Assembly: GCF_003369915.1 (NCBI RefSeq)
Contig: NC_046674.1
Span: 22,757,657 to 22,821,656 of the forward strand
From: Drosophila miranda
Taxonomy: Eukaryota > Arthropoda > Insecta > Diptera > Drosophilidae
DNA length: 64,000 nt
Direction: 5' to 3'
Shown: positions 39,201 through 49,210 of the stretch, piece after piece
Position numbering within the stretch: position 1 is the first letter of the stretch
How the letters are laid out: each line of letters opens with the position of its first letter
Notes under the pieces: model-generated
The model's database searches: none
The model's input: only the letters and a program-made list of their open reading frames with translations
Told to the model about the DNA's origin: nothing
Translations under genes and position numbers: made by a program

Positions 39201-42200
39201 GCCGTCGTTGAACTGATCGTCGTAGTTGTCGAGGATGATGCGAGGCCTGTCCTTGGCCATCAGATCGATCTTGACCTTTCCGAACTCGAGGAAGACCTTG
39301 ATGTAGCCTCCGGAGTAGAAGTCGTGGTGGAGCATAACGCCGCTCTCCTCGTACGTGCGGAAGTAGAACGAAACGTTGAGACGCTGCGAGTTCTCGTAGC
39401 CCTTGAGCCGCACAAAGGAGCCGCGGGTGGTGAAGGTCACCGGATAGATCGGCGGCGCGGGGCACGCGTAGATTGTGTTCACCTTGTGGTAGAGATAGGC
39501 CTCGCCCAGCTCGTAGCTGTCCTTCATGCCCCGAATGAAGTTTGTCGAGTTGAAGTAAATGTTCTCGAAGCATCCAGAGAAGTTCTGCTGGACGATGAGG
39601 CCCTCCTGGATGTTGGGCACGCCGCCCAGATACAGCTCCCGGTTGAGATTCAGGCGACTGAACTCGCCCTTGATGCGGCCTCGCACTATGACGCGGTCCA
39701 CCGAGAAGATTATGTCCCGCTGGTTGCGCGAAATCACGACATCGTGCCACACATTGTCGTCCAGCAGGCTGCCCACCGACAGAGAGGTCATCAGGCCCGA
39801 TCCCAGGTCCAGATTCAGCACCATTTTGTTGTCCTTCAGCTGCAGGCCATAATAGTCGCCCTGGGTGCCGCGCGAGTACATCATCACGCCGTTGGCGAAG
39901 GCCGTCTTGAAGCGGAACCGAATCGACTCGCGCGTCGAGGCAATGGGATCGCGGCGCAGATCATAGCGCACGAGTCCTGTGCCATTGAAGTACAGGTTCT
40001 CCGAGACTGTAACCGAAACAAGGAGCGAATGAGAGCGGGCCCTTCAGTTGTTCAAGGAGCAGCACTTACTGTAGTCGCAGCCGTAGAGCTCCGTGCGCAT
40101 GGATATGCGATCGTGCCAGCGGGTGGGATTTATCCTCACCCACTGGGCAATGATGGGCACCTCGAAGACGTTGTAGTGTATGGAATTGCCATCGGAATTG
40201 CCCTTGAACATCTGTTTTACGTATGGAGAGACATTTTAATGTTGGAGTAAATCTACATTTGAATCACTAGTGGCAACCTTTAAGCCATGCTGACTGTTAG
40301 TTAATTGTTTAGTTAAGCCTAGGGTTAGTCACCGTACCTGCGGCTCGCTTGTGGGATTCACATACGAACGCCAGAACTCGCCATCGTCCGAGTACTGGAC
40401 AATGTACTCCGTCACAAACTCGTCCGTGTGCATGCGTCCCATGGTGGCGATTTTGCGCACCATGCTCGCCTCTCCCAGATCGAGTGTTAGAAAGTGGTTA
40501 TAGGTATTCTCAACTGGTGTCCAAGCAGCGTTCCCTGTTCCAGCATTAGGTGCACGTTAGTTGCAGTGTTTAAGAGTGTGAGTGTCAGGAGGATAGTGGA
40601 GGAAGTGCTACGTTACATGCCATAAATAAAACATAACCAAAACCATAAAAAAGCAAGCACAAAATCAAACAAAAATGTTAATGGATAATGATTATGATAA
40701 AGCGGATTGCTTTAGGAGATCGAGCAAAGGAGTTCCCCCAGTCACCAGTCACCAGTTACCAGCCACCAACCACCAGATTACAACACACACATTCCATTAT
40801 GGGATTAGAGAGAGAGACATTCGTTTTGTTAGAGGGAAAGAGAAGGGAGGGAGATGAACGGCCTCTGGGGCTTACCTTGACGTTGCCGCCCGGCTCTTTA
40901 TAGTCGGCAAATTCTAGATCGGTTATGCCATAGCTTATGGTGTACTCTGTCACGTACTCATTGCTATGAGGACGTCCTTGCAGGGCTATGTGCGTGACAT
41001 TGCGCACCAGGCCCAAGTCAATGATCAGACGCTGATCAAAGTCCGAGTTCTTGGCCGACCACGAGGTGCCAGCTTCAGTTCATGGATAGAGTCGCAAGGA
41101 TGGATAATGGGCGGCAATAAAACAGAAACGATAAAATTAAAAACGAAAACAAATCAAAATCCACTTAAAGTCTACAACAAATGGGGGGGGGATCGATCCT
41201 GTGGCATCGAAGAGTTTAAAGTCTCCCGCCCGGGGTGGTGTTCCCATTAATAAACCATAATTTACGGGGCGAGACCGATTGACAGCTGCAAGTGGTCGCT
41301 GCTGCAACCCAAAAGGTCCTTCAAATCAGCCATAAGAGTGCAGCGGCGGCGGCAGGGGCAGCGGCAGGAGCAGGGTTCAACTCCTGCCAAAAAAGGATTT
41401 TGGCAGAGGCCTTTGTAATCCTTGAGGGTTGAGTTGGTGCCAACACTAAATGGGCAGGACGTTTGCACATATAATGGGCAAGCATAAACAATTGCAGCAG
41501 CAGTCGGATGGCTTTGTTTTAATTGCGGACCGCGCGCCAAATGCTGCGGAGCAGGTGTGACAAAATAGTGTGAGAACGTAGCGGACTGCAGAGAGGGATT
41601 CGATACCCATTCCCATTCCCATTCTCAAAAATCTCCGGTCAATGCCGCATGAAAGTTTCGCTCGTTTGAGCGCTGGCAACCGCAGCAGTCGCTCCCATCA
41701 TCGATAAAACTTTGAAAGGCAATCCGGGAATGCCAAAAATAAGCGAGCTACCCTTGCCGTGTCCTGTTTGGCGCATAAATTTACCCACCAAACAAACGAA
41801 CGAACGAGCGAACGAACGTTGTCTGGCCCCTGTCTGAGGCCCATTACGGGTCCCCGAATTTGGGTTTATTGCCTGTTAAGCACATTTCCGGCTTGCTTTT
41901 TCTTCTATTTTGTTATTCCAGTGTCAGGCAAACAAACTGGGAAGCGCGCCGGCAGGGGTCGGGGGAAGGGGGGGGACATGACAACACAATAATTGCCCAA
42001 GAGAAGAGATTATAGGATATTTCAGAACATAGATCTAGATTTATTCTACAGATAACAAATCTCCTCCGTCAGCGATCGCTCTTGTGGGGCTTCAGCAGCG
42101 CCTCCTTGCAGTAGTCCACCACGCTGCTGTCCAGCTTGGCAGCGTCTGCACTCTTTACAATAAGCTCGTCGAAGCGGAGCATCTCGAATCTGGCGTGATC

Positions 42201-45200
42201 CTGGGGCAGGCAGTTGCGGAATGCGATGGCAGCACAGTACTTCTCCTCCAGCAGGTGCTCCTCAAAGTGCCAGTTGTCCATCGGCTTGTCGTTGCAGCGC
42301 AGTGTGGTGCCGATCAGCGGGGAGACGGCCTCCACCAGCGAATGGGTGGTGTCCACAGAGAAGCTAATCTTCTCTAGGTCCACTGTGATGCCTACGCCGA
42401 GCTCTTTGACGTAGGCCTCCTTCAGGCACCAGTGGCGCATAAATGCCTTCAGTTGGGCGGGTTCGTTGTGCTGCGGGCGGCCGATATAGCTCCACTCTTG
42501 GGCCGAGAACTTTCCCTTCATGAGCCGAAAGAAGTCAGATATAGGCTTGCCTCCGCCATACTCGATCTTCATGACATCTGTTCCAATGCCAAAGTCCGCC
42601 GCCTCACTCCCCGTGGTGTCGGTGTCAGTGGTGATACCAGCCAGCAGCACCAGACGGCCCTGATGCGAGACATTAAAGCTGAGTGGTGGCGGCGGCTGCT
42701 TCTCCGCCGCCTCGCTCTGCCCTCGCACCCAGTAGGGCTTGCCGCGCACGTCGCGGGCAAATTGCACTTGATGGTAGGCCGTGGCCGTGCACACGCTCAC
42801 ATATTTACGCATTAATAGCCGACCAATTAGCGAGGACAGAAAGTCATCGATGAAGTGGAACTTCATCAGGCGGGTGCGCTCCTCGGGCTGTATCGCAGCC
42901 ACCGCCTGCGTCAGCTGCGGCAGCGTGGGCGTCCATGTGCCCAGATCGAAGGCCCAGCGGGTGCAAACGTGTCTGCTCATCGGGATGGCAGTTTAGTGTG
43001 AGATAAGTCAATTGTTTTACGGAACTATCTAATTGAGTCAACGCTCATTTTGGGCGTTTTCTTCGTTTAGCGACAAAAAAAAAAAAAAAAGTTTTCGCCG
43101 TTCCGCTTGATCTGCTTCTTCTTGGTGTCAGTATGCCCGCAGTGGGAAAGCGAGAATATACCAATTTATTGACTATATTAAAAAATACACTATAAAAATA
43201 CTGCAAACGGGAGGGGTCTTTGGGGGGTCTATTTGAAAATAATCAACAGAAGAGCTTAATAAAACAGAAATCAACGGTAACTAAAGCATACAAACAAAAT
43301 CAATCAAACGAAGTTAAAGTAAGTAAATAAAGAATTAATTGTAGTGCGAAACTTACCATTCAATCGCGCCTTCTCTGGCCCCCGCTCCCCGAGCGATGAA
43401 GTGGCCGTGAGCACTGCCCTCTCCATCAGCGGTTGATTGCATTCATAGTCGGAGAAGTAATCGGTGAAGGCATCTGAAAGCGACGAAAGACTCTCTTTTA
43501 ATACTCTTTCGCTTGACCCATATGCATATGATACATTGTGTGTGTGGAATAAATGGATTACAAACTGTCACAGGCGAAAATTAAATTGAGATGCGAACAA
43601 TATGTTTGGACAGCGGCCAAGAATTTCAAGTACTTTATTTCGGTCATATTTGTTCGAGTGGCTGCATTTCGGTGCTGGTCCCTGGCCTTCTTGCTTTTTA
43701 TGGCTATCATAAATAAGGCCACAGGAATAATAAACAGCCGGAGGGTAAATATTCATCGATATGTACTCGCACATATGGAGCCATGTACGTGTAGCCATGA
43801 AAGGATCGCAGATTCTTGTCTCTTATTTGTACCACAATATTATGCATGTTGCAAAGTGCCCACTCAGACGGTGGAACAAGTGAAGAAGGCAGACAGGAAT
43901 TCTAGCGCAGACATCAGACAGGACACGGGACACGGGACACAAAACAGCGTTCCAGCAACGTTGCAATAAACAACCCCCAAGCGATGGATGGGCGATGGGT
44001 GCAGCTCCTAGGTAAACAAGGCCAGGACGGGGCAAAACAACCCTTACACGGGTTGTTCCGGCCCATCCATCCATCCATCCAGCCAGAGTTCATGTACACT
44101 TTAAGCTGACTTTGAGCCGTGGAAATCCACAATGATTAGCTATCAGAGCGGGACACGCACGACAGTCCCCGGCCTCGAGTAAGGCAAATAATCAATATGG
44201 GGGCAGTGCTACTACTTTGAACTACTTTTACTGCTGCCTTCTATTGCTCCTTTAAGAATATACACGGATGGACATTCCCCGAACGGTCGGTCTTACATAA
44301 TGGCCCAGTGCGTGCGTTTTTTGTGTGGAATATCTAATCACAATAGAACTGGAAATCTGGCTAATGTTCTCAATGAAATAAATATGACGCGACCGATGGG
44401 GAAAAGCAATTTCCGCCGATCTAGAAACGTGGAGTGCGAATGATGGGGCGGGCGAAGCACAGAAATAACTTATCAACGCGTCGGACGGGGGATGTCTATC
44501 CGGATGGGGCGCGGGGTAATTGGCAATTTATTGCGAGAAAATTGTTTATTTTTAGTCATAAAAATGTTTGCATTTGAACTCTGAGTTGTTTATTTGTAAG
44601 CGCAACAAGCTCTGTTAGTCAGGAGAAAGAGTATTTCCAGACTTTAATGCTCGGGTAATCCGCTCTGTTGACATATGGTGCGATGCCCCCATGGCAGCAC
44701 GTGCACAGCATCAGCACGAGAGGCAGCATCAGTCGCATGCGCAATGAAGTCACCGGGAAAGTCACCGGATGCGGCTTGCAGGGAAGCGACATGGCCTCCT
44801 TCATTCAAGGACCGACCGGCAATTGTTCCCATGGGTGGCCAACGCATGCATCCGATAAGAAAGAGAATTTCGAGTGCGGCGGCTCCAACGAAAACGAGTT
44901 GTTGCTAGTCGGCGGTTTTGTTGTGATCGTTTCGATCTCCCTCTCGCACTCTCTCGCTCTCACGCTCTCCCTCTCACGCGCGATCGAAAGAGCGAGTTGA
45001 AAAGCAAAGCACAGAGTAAAAGAAAAATGGAAATGACGAAGAGCGAGTCTTCAGCTTTGGGGAACACGCCCAAATTTTGGCTTACAAACAATTGGTGTTT
45101 TTATGCAACTTTCAGGGCGTTTTTTTCAAATAAATTCTACAAAACGAACGCGCATTCATTCATAAATTACGATTATACACTGGACTCACCTGCTTGCACA

Positions 45201-45295
45201 GCTCTCAGGCTGTTGTTGGCCAGCAGGAGGAGGCAAAGGCACAACTGAATCGAAAAGAACGACGCTTCTGTGGATGAGGACTTGGGCTGCCTCAT
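36234..45295 (-). CDS. Nrx-IV: Neurexin IV (Caspr-like septate junction adhesion protein)
   Basis: Coding exons: 45295-45190, 43473-43357, then 41072-40876 or 40534-40338, then 40211-40070, 40006-38828, 38760-38635, 38563-38360, 38289-37360, 37297-37118, 37046-36702, 36628-36491 and 36424-36234. All phases fit; one transcript encodes 1284 aa. Order: signal peptide, discoidin domain (YECNQPLMERAVLTATSS...), laminin G domains, an EGF motif (CNPNPCQHKGVC), a fibrinogen-like segment (WWLSRHNQPMDYW), laminin G, EGF (CESSPCLNNGTC), laminin G, one membrane segment and a short tail. The tail has the juxtamembrane RYLHRHKGDYLTHE (protein 4.1/Coracle-type site) and ends EIFI (PDZ ligand). Nrx-IV builds pleated septate junctions with Contactin and Neuroglian, sealing epithelia and the blood-brain barrier. 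Confidence 0.97.
40297..40329 (-). promoter_or_regulatory. ACTAA (HOW/STAR-type) cluster beside the downstream alternative exon
   Basis: In the transcript strand three ACTAA words (ACTAAC, ACTAAA, ACTAAC) occupy 40329-40297, beginning 9 nt after the donor of the 40534-40338 exon. A fourth, AACTAAC at 40562-40557, sits 23-28 nt before that exon's acceptor, at branch-point distance. ACUAA is the core bound by HOW and related STAR proteins. No such cluster was seen next to the other alternative exon. Confidence 0.55.
40338..40534 (-). other. Nrx-IV: Nrx-IV mutually exclusive exon, downstream alternative
   Basis: A 197-nt exon, phase 1 in and 0 out, coding the C-terminal half of the discoidin domain (NAAWTPVENTYNHFLTLDLG to EFWRSYVNPTSEPQ). 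It has exactly the length and phases of the other alternative, so including both or neither would break the frame. In melanogaster the equivalent exon marks the neuronal isoform; that assignment is from the literature. Confidence 0.9.
40876..41072 (-). other. Nrx-IV: Nrx-IV mutually exclusive exon, upstream alternative
   Basis: Also 197 nt with the same phases, from GTSWSAKNSDFDQRLIIDLG to FADYKEPGGNVK, followed by a GTAAGC donor. It is homologous to the other alternative (both contain TSW/AAW, DLG, VTEY and a Y-x-D/F block). In melanogaster the equivalent exon is used in glia and epithelia that make septate junctions. Confidence 0.9.
41073..43356. other. Nrx-IV intron 2 with nested gene
   Basis: A 2.3-kb intron. 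The part nearest the upstream alternative exon has a G run (about 41182-41190) and a GCAGCGGCAG-type repeat. The middle holds the phosphopantetheinyl transferase gene with its own 5' and 3' flanks. A 16-A run lies at 43074-43090. Confidence 0.7.
42069..42980 (-). CDS. 4'-phosphopantetheinyl transferase (AASDHPPT-like), nested in Nrx-IV
   Basis: A single uninterrupted ORF of 303 aa. The enzyme transfers phosphopantetheine from CoA to carrier proteins such as fatty-acid synthase ACP in the cytosol. Sfp-type signatures are visible: GRLLMRKYV, the FNVSHQGRLVLLAG block, the Mg-binding GIGTDVMKIE segment, and WCLKEAYVKELGVGI with the conserved KEAYVK. Length fits AASDHPPT (~300). The gene lies wholly inside an Nrx-IV intron, on the same strand, with no introns of its own, and ends about 1 kb before the next Nrx-IV exon. 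It therefore needs its own promoter, and the host transcript must splice past it. The melanogaster counterpart is probably CG32099, from memory. Confidence 0.92.
   Translation of the reverse strand: MSRHVCTRWAFDLGTWTPTLPQLTQAVAAIQPEERTRLMKFHFIDDFLSSLIGRLLMRKYVSVCTATAYHQVQFARDVRGKPYWVRGQSEAAEKQPPPPLSFNVSHQGRLVLLAGITTDTDTTGSEAADFGIGTDVMKIEYGGGKPISDFFRLMKGKFSAQEWSYIGRPQHNEPAQLKAFMRHWCLKEAYVKELGVGITVDLEKISFSVDTTHSLVEAVSPLIGTTLRCNDKPMDNWHFEEHLLEEKYCAAIAFRNCLPQDHARFEMLRFDELIVKSADAAKLDSSVVDYCKEALLKPHKSDR
43474..45189. other. Nrx-IV intron 1
   Basis: A 1.7-kb intron with a (CATC)n-rich stretch (about 44060-44085) and a CTCTCG/CTCCCT run (about 44938-44975). It contains the small ORF described at 44619-44738. 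Confidence 0.6.
44619..44738 (-). CDS. Possible small secreted peptide in Nrx-IV intron 1
   Basis: A 39-codon ORF with a real ATG: MRLMLPLVLMLCTCC is a signal-peptide-like core, then HGGIA and a short polar tail ending KVWKYSFS. The frame has further ATGs 22 and 18 codons upstream. No splice donor suits an alternative Nrx-IV first exon. No TATA or poly(A) signal was confirmed. It may be chance. Confidence 0.2.
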   Translation of the reverse strand: MRLMLPLVLMLCTCCHGGIAPYVNRADYPSIKVWKYSFS

Positions 45296-46085
45296 TCTGG
45301 CTCTGTGGTGGGAAATCACTGGATCCGATTTACAAACACATTTATATCCGTTTTCCGTATTCAGTGCAATGCTTCACGAATTTACTGCAGCCAAATGCAC
45401 TGCGCTGGCAGTCCCAAAGACACAGGGGGCTGGGGCTGGGCACTGGAAACGCGTCCGCGATGTCAACTTCTACGCTAGCAATTTCTTGAAACGTTGTCGT
45501 TTGGATGTTCACAATTGTATTTTCATATGACTGTTGCTCTGCAGCTCCTACTACTCACGCCCTCTTTGAGAAGGTGCTTCGTTTGAATTAGAAATAATTA
45601 ACGCTGCGGGGATGACACACGAACACGTCCCTCTCGCTGCACAGTCGTAATTAGTGTGAAGTATTTCGAATAGGAAAATAACATTAAAAAAAAGATGGGG
45701 GAAAGAAGAAAATATCAGAATGTCGACGGTATTTAATCGGTATTTCAGGACTAGTTATAAAACAGGGATAGTATGCGACAATAAGTTAAATTAATTTCGA
45801 TGATCCAATTTTTCAGATCCAATTTAGCTGGCTGGCTGGCTGTGTATGCTGGAAAACATCTTTTGTCACAAAAAGTGCCTCCGTTATTCGACTGATAGCC
45901 GGGACGCAACATGTCGCGTTTTATGTCTCATGCTATATCTCTCTATGTAGAAAAGTTAGAAAAATCCAATGTCATAGGCTGTAAGGATTATATTGTAGAT
46001 TGATTGTATACTTTTTGGTATACTTTTACGTCGAAATTTAAATTGTATGTGTATTTAGCTTTTATTATAAAAGTGAGACGGAATA
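45296..46085. other. Intergenic, Nrx-IV and eIF3l promoters (divergent)
   Basis: About 0.8 kb holding the Nrx-IV 5' leader and promoter. No TATA box was found for Nrx-IV. The right side is AT-rich and grades into the eIF3l promoter cassette. Confidence 0.4.
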
Positions 46086-46145
46086 TTTCGATATATTTCT
46101 GAGAGTCGGACGGTATATTTTATCGATAAAACCACGGTCACACTG
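46086..46145 (+). promoter_or_regulatory. eIF3l promoter cassette: ATATACCG words, DRE and motif 1
   Basis: CGGTATATTT (46111-46120), TATCGATA (46121-46128, the DRE consensus bound by DREF) and CGGTCACACTG (46135-46145, Ohler motif 1, bound by M1BP) end 88 bp before the ATG. TATA-less promoters of housekeeping genes use this pairing. The same order recurs at ND-SGDH and, inverted, at DEF8. Confidence 0.8.
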
Positions 46146-46233
46146 ATTCTCTTTCTTTTCGCCAAATTTTTGTTGGCGTGTTGACAAAAAACCGTGCTTC
46201 CTTGTGGATTTGTGTAGAACAGAAGAATATATC

Positions 46234-48118
46234 ATGTCTAAATACAGCGGTGAGGAGTTTTCCAACAACGGGGTAAGTTCTAGCAGTCTGGCGCGACTGC
46301 AAAGCAGCAAAATCATTAGTTTTGGCTATGGCGGTAACATAACCCAACTTTTTTCCTAGATATTTGTAGAATGCATTGATTTCTAAAATTTGTTAATTTC
46401 CAGGACTTTTATGATGACTTTGCCCACACCGGCGATCCCGCTCTGGATATGGAGTATGAGCGCAACTACTACGCCAGCCGCATGCCGGAGAATGTCAAGT
46501 ACTTCTTGATGAACTTCTGCCAGGCCGTCAAGGAGGGAAATCTCTATGATATACAGAATATGTACGAGAACACATTTCCGCAGATTAGCGACCATCACTT
46601 TGACAAATCATCTTGGCCAGAGGAGACAGAGGTCGGGGCGCTCGTGGAGAACGACAAGGTGTTTATGATCCTGTACAAGGAGCTGTACTACCGTCACATC
46701 CATGCCCGCATACCTGGTGGCCCCAAGCTGGATCAGCGCATCAACTCGTTCTTCAACTATTGCGATTTCTTCAACCTAATCATTTCGGCGCCGAACCCCG
46801 TCATGCTGGAGCTGCCCGACATTTGGCTGTGGGAGCTCGTTGACGAGTTTGTGTATCAGTTCCAGAACTTTGCCCAATACCGGTAAGGGATTTTCACTTC
46901 TCCCACATCTCCCATCGTACATCCTGATCTTGATAATATGAATCTATAAATTGCAGTGCGCGGCTTACGGACAAATCGCAGGAGGAGATTCAGCAGCTGT
47001 GCGTGAACCACAGCAATGTATGGAGCATTCTGTGCATTTTGAACGTCTTGCACTCGCTGGTGGATATCTCCAACATCAAGAAGCAGCTGGAGGCGATTTC
47101 CGGGGGAATCGATCCGAATACTGTGGCCGGAGACTTTGGCAAGCTCTCCTTCTACAAGATGCTGGGATACTTCTCGCTGGTCGGCCTTCTGCGCGTTCAC
47201 TCTCTGCTGGGTGACTACTACCAGGCCATCAAGGTTCTAGAGCCCATTGAGATCCACAAGAAATCTGCCTACTCGCACATACCAGCCTGTCAGATATCGA
47301 CATCATACTACGTCGGCTTTGCCTATATGATGATGCGCCGCTATGCGGATGCCATACGCACCTTCTCCGACATCCTGCTGTATATCCAGCGCACAAAGCA
47401 GCTGTACAGCACGCGCTCCTATCAGAACGATCAGATCAACAAGCAGGCCGAGCAGATGTACCACTTGCTGGCCATCTGCCTGGTCCTGCATCCCCAGTGC
47501 ATCGATGAGTCCATTCAGCAGGTGCTGCGCGAGAAAAACTACCACGACGCCATGTTCAAGATGCAGTGCGGCGACCTGGAGGTCTTCAAGTCGTTCTTTG
47601 TGTTTGCTTGCCCACGCTTTGTCAGCCCCTGCCCCCCTGCAGCCGATGCGCCCATGGAGGACTACGTAAAAGACCCCATGGAGCACCAATTGCTGGTGTT
47701 CATGGATGAGGTGCGCCAGCAAAAGGATCTGCCCACCACACGCTCGTATCTGAAGCTCTACACCACATTGCCGCTGGCCAAGCTGGCCTCCTTCATCGAC
47801 CCCAATGCCAACGACGACGATGTGTCCAAGCTCTTGATACGCCTGCTCTGCTTCAAGCACAAGATGCGTAATTTGGTCTGGAGCAAGGGCCCCAGTGGTC
47901 TGGAAGGCACATTCAAGTCCGGCTCTGAGGTAAGTTTTCAAAGGATCGCTCTGAGAAATGTTCTCATCCGTTCATCTTTATAGCTCGATTTCTACATTGA
48001 CGACGACATGATTCACATAGCCGACACCAAGGTCTCCCATCGCTACGGTGACTTCTTTGTGCGCAAAATCCTGAAGTTCAACGACCTGAATCGCAAACTG
48101 AAGAACATCAACATTTAA
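46234..48118 (+). CDS. eIF3l: Eukaryotic translation initiation factor 3 subunit L
   Basis: Exons 46234-46272, 46404-46882, 46957-47929 and 47984-48118 splice in frame to 541 aa, the usual eIF3l length. It is a PCI-domain subunit of eIF3, which recruits 40S ribosomes to mRNA. Recognisable segments are [17 protein letters not shown] near the N-terminus, YEPI-like helical repeats ([38 protein letters not shown]) and the C-terminal PCI stretch ending [27 protein letters not shown]. The first exon codes 13 residues ([13 protein letters not shown]). An AATAAA at 48179-48184 is its poly(A) signal. The melanogaster counterpart is probably CG5642. Confidence 0.95.
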
Positions 48119-48178
48119 ACCCAATAGTTTACGATATATTTAATATTCCAAACTGGACCGATTCGTTCTGATGATACC

Positions 48179-48184
48179 AATAAA
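48179..48184 (+). terminator. Poly(A) signal of eIF3l
   Basis: AATAAA 61 nt after the stop codon. Confidence 0.6.
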
Positions 48185-49210
48185 AGAATGCCTGCGCGTA
48201 TCCATATCCGCAGGAAAGGGTCCTCAAAAAAAAAAAAACCGAACTTTATTATATCCTGCACTCAAAGATTATAGGGGTATATATAGGTTTATACATACGA
48301 TCTCAAAATTTGGCCCCTCATTGGGCAAAAATCTGTGTCAACATTATTTTGAAGATACAAGATTCTCATGTGTCTCTCTCTCTCTCTATCTCTGTCGGCT
48401 GGATGATTTTTCGTTGTGAAGAGAGAGAGAGAGAGGGAGATATATGTAGGGGACGATTCGGTATGGAAATAGATCATTAGTTGGAAAGAGGATAAACGAA
48501 GGGCTAGAATTCACATTAAAAGATAACTAGTGGTCGCGCTCCACCTTTTTCTCTCAGTGCCTCGTGACGAGTCCATGCAAAACCAAGAGAGAGAGAGAGA
48601 GAGGGAGGAGCGGTCTGCTTTGCCCGTCGACTAGGAACATTTCGACTGGTTGATTAGGACTAGGGTTTTAACATTTGACTTTATTCTTAGTTTTTAACAA
48701 TACGTTATTATATAAAATTTGTATGTATGACTATAAGGAAATTCAAAAAACTACACGTATTACGTACTTTGAGTTTGCCACAACTCCACGTACATTGGTG
48801 CACATAGCATTCAGCGACCATCAGCAGCAGCCAGTTTTCGTTTTCGTTTTGGTTTTTTTGGGCCATGGGAATGTGCGTGTTTATTGTATACATAACATCT
48901 CAAATTTCTCTCTTGCAAAATTTCTTTGGTAAATCAACGTACTAAGCATTTAGTGAGAGTTTTTAAATTATTATAATTGGGGGTGTGGTGGAGTTGGGGT
49001 AGCTATAAGCAGTATTCACACATTTACACACAGTTTAAAAACTCAACTTAGGATTTAGATACACTCTTTCTTTATACACCGTATTAGGTTTGCCCTTGTG
49101 CTAAGCGGACTCTGCCGGCTGGGGGCTGTGGTTTTGTTTAGAACTAACATTAAAATCAAACAATTTACAAATTACGGACTTGTTTGTTGGGGGTTCGCCG
49201 GGACACAGGC
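48185..49210. other. Convergent spacer, eIF3l and RhoGAP68F 3' ends
   Basis: Contains an A-run (48228-48239), CT (48372-48390) and GA (48419-48438 and 48585-48606) microsatellites. The right part is probably the RhoGAP68F 3' UTR. No gene was seen. Confidence 0.5.

Noticed and set aside
38817-40250. 477-codon plus-strand ORF opposite Nrx-IV
   Set aside because: It lies antisense to GC3-rich Nrx-IV exons with verified domains; its composition (runs of V, A, H, L) is the usual mirror of a coding strand.
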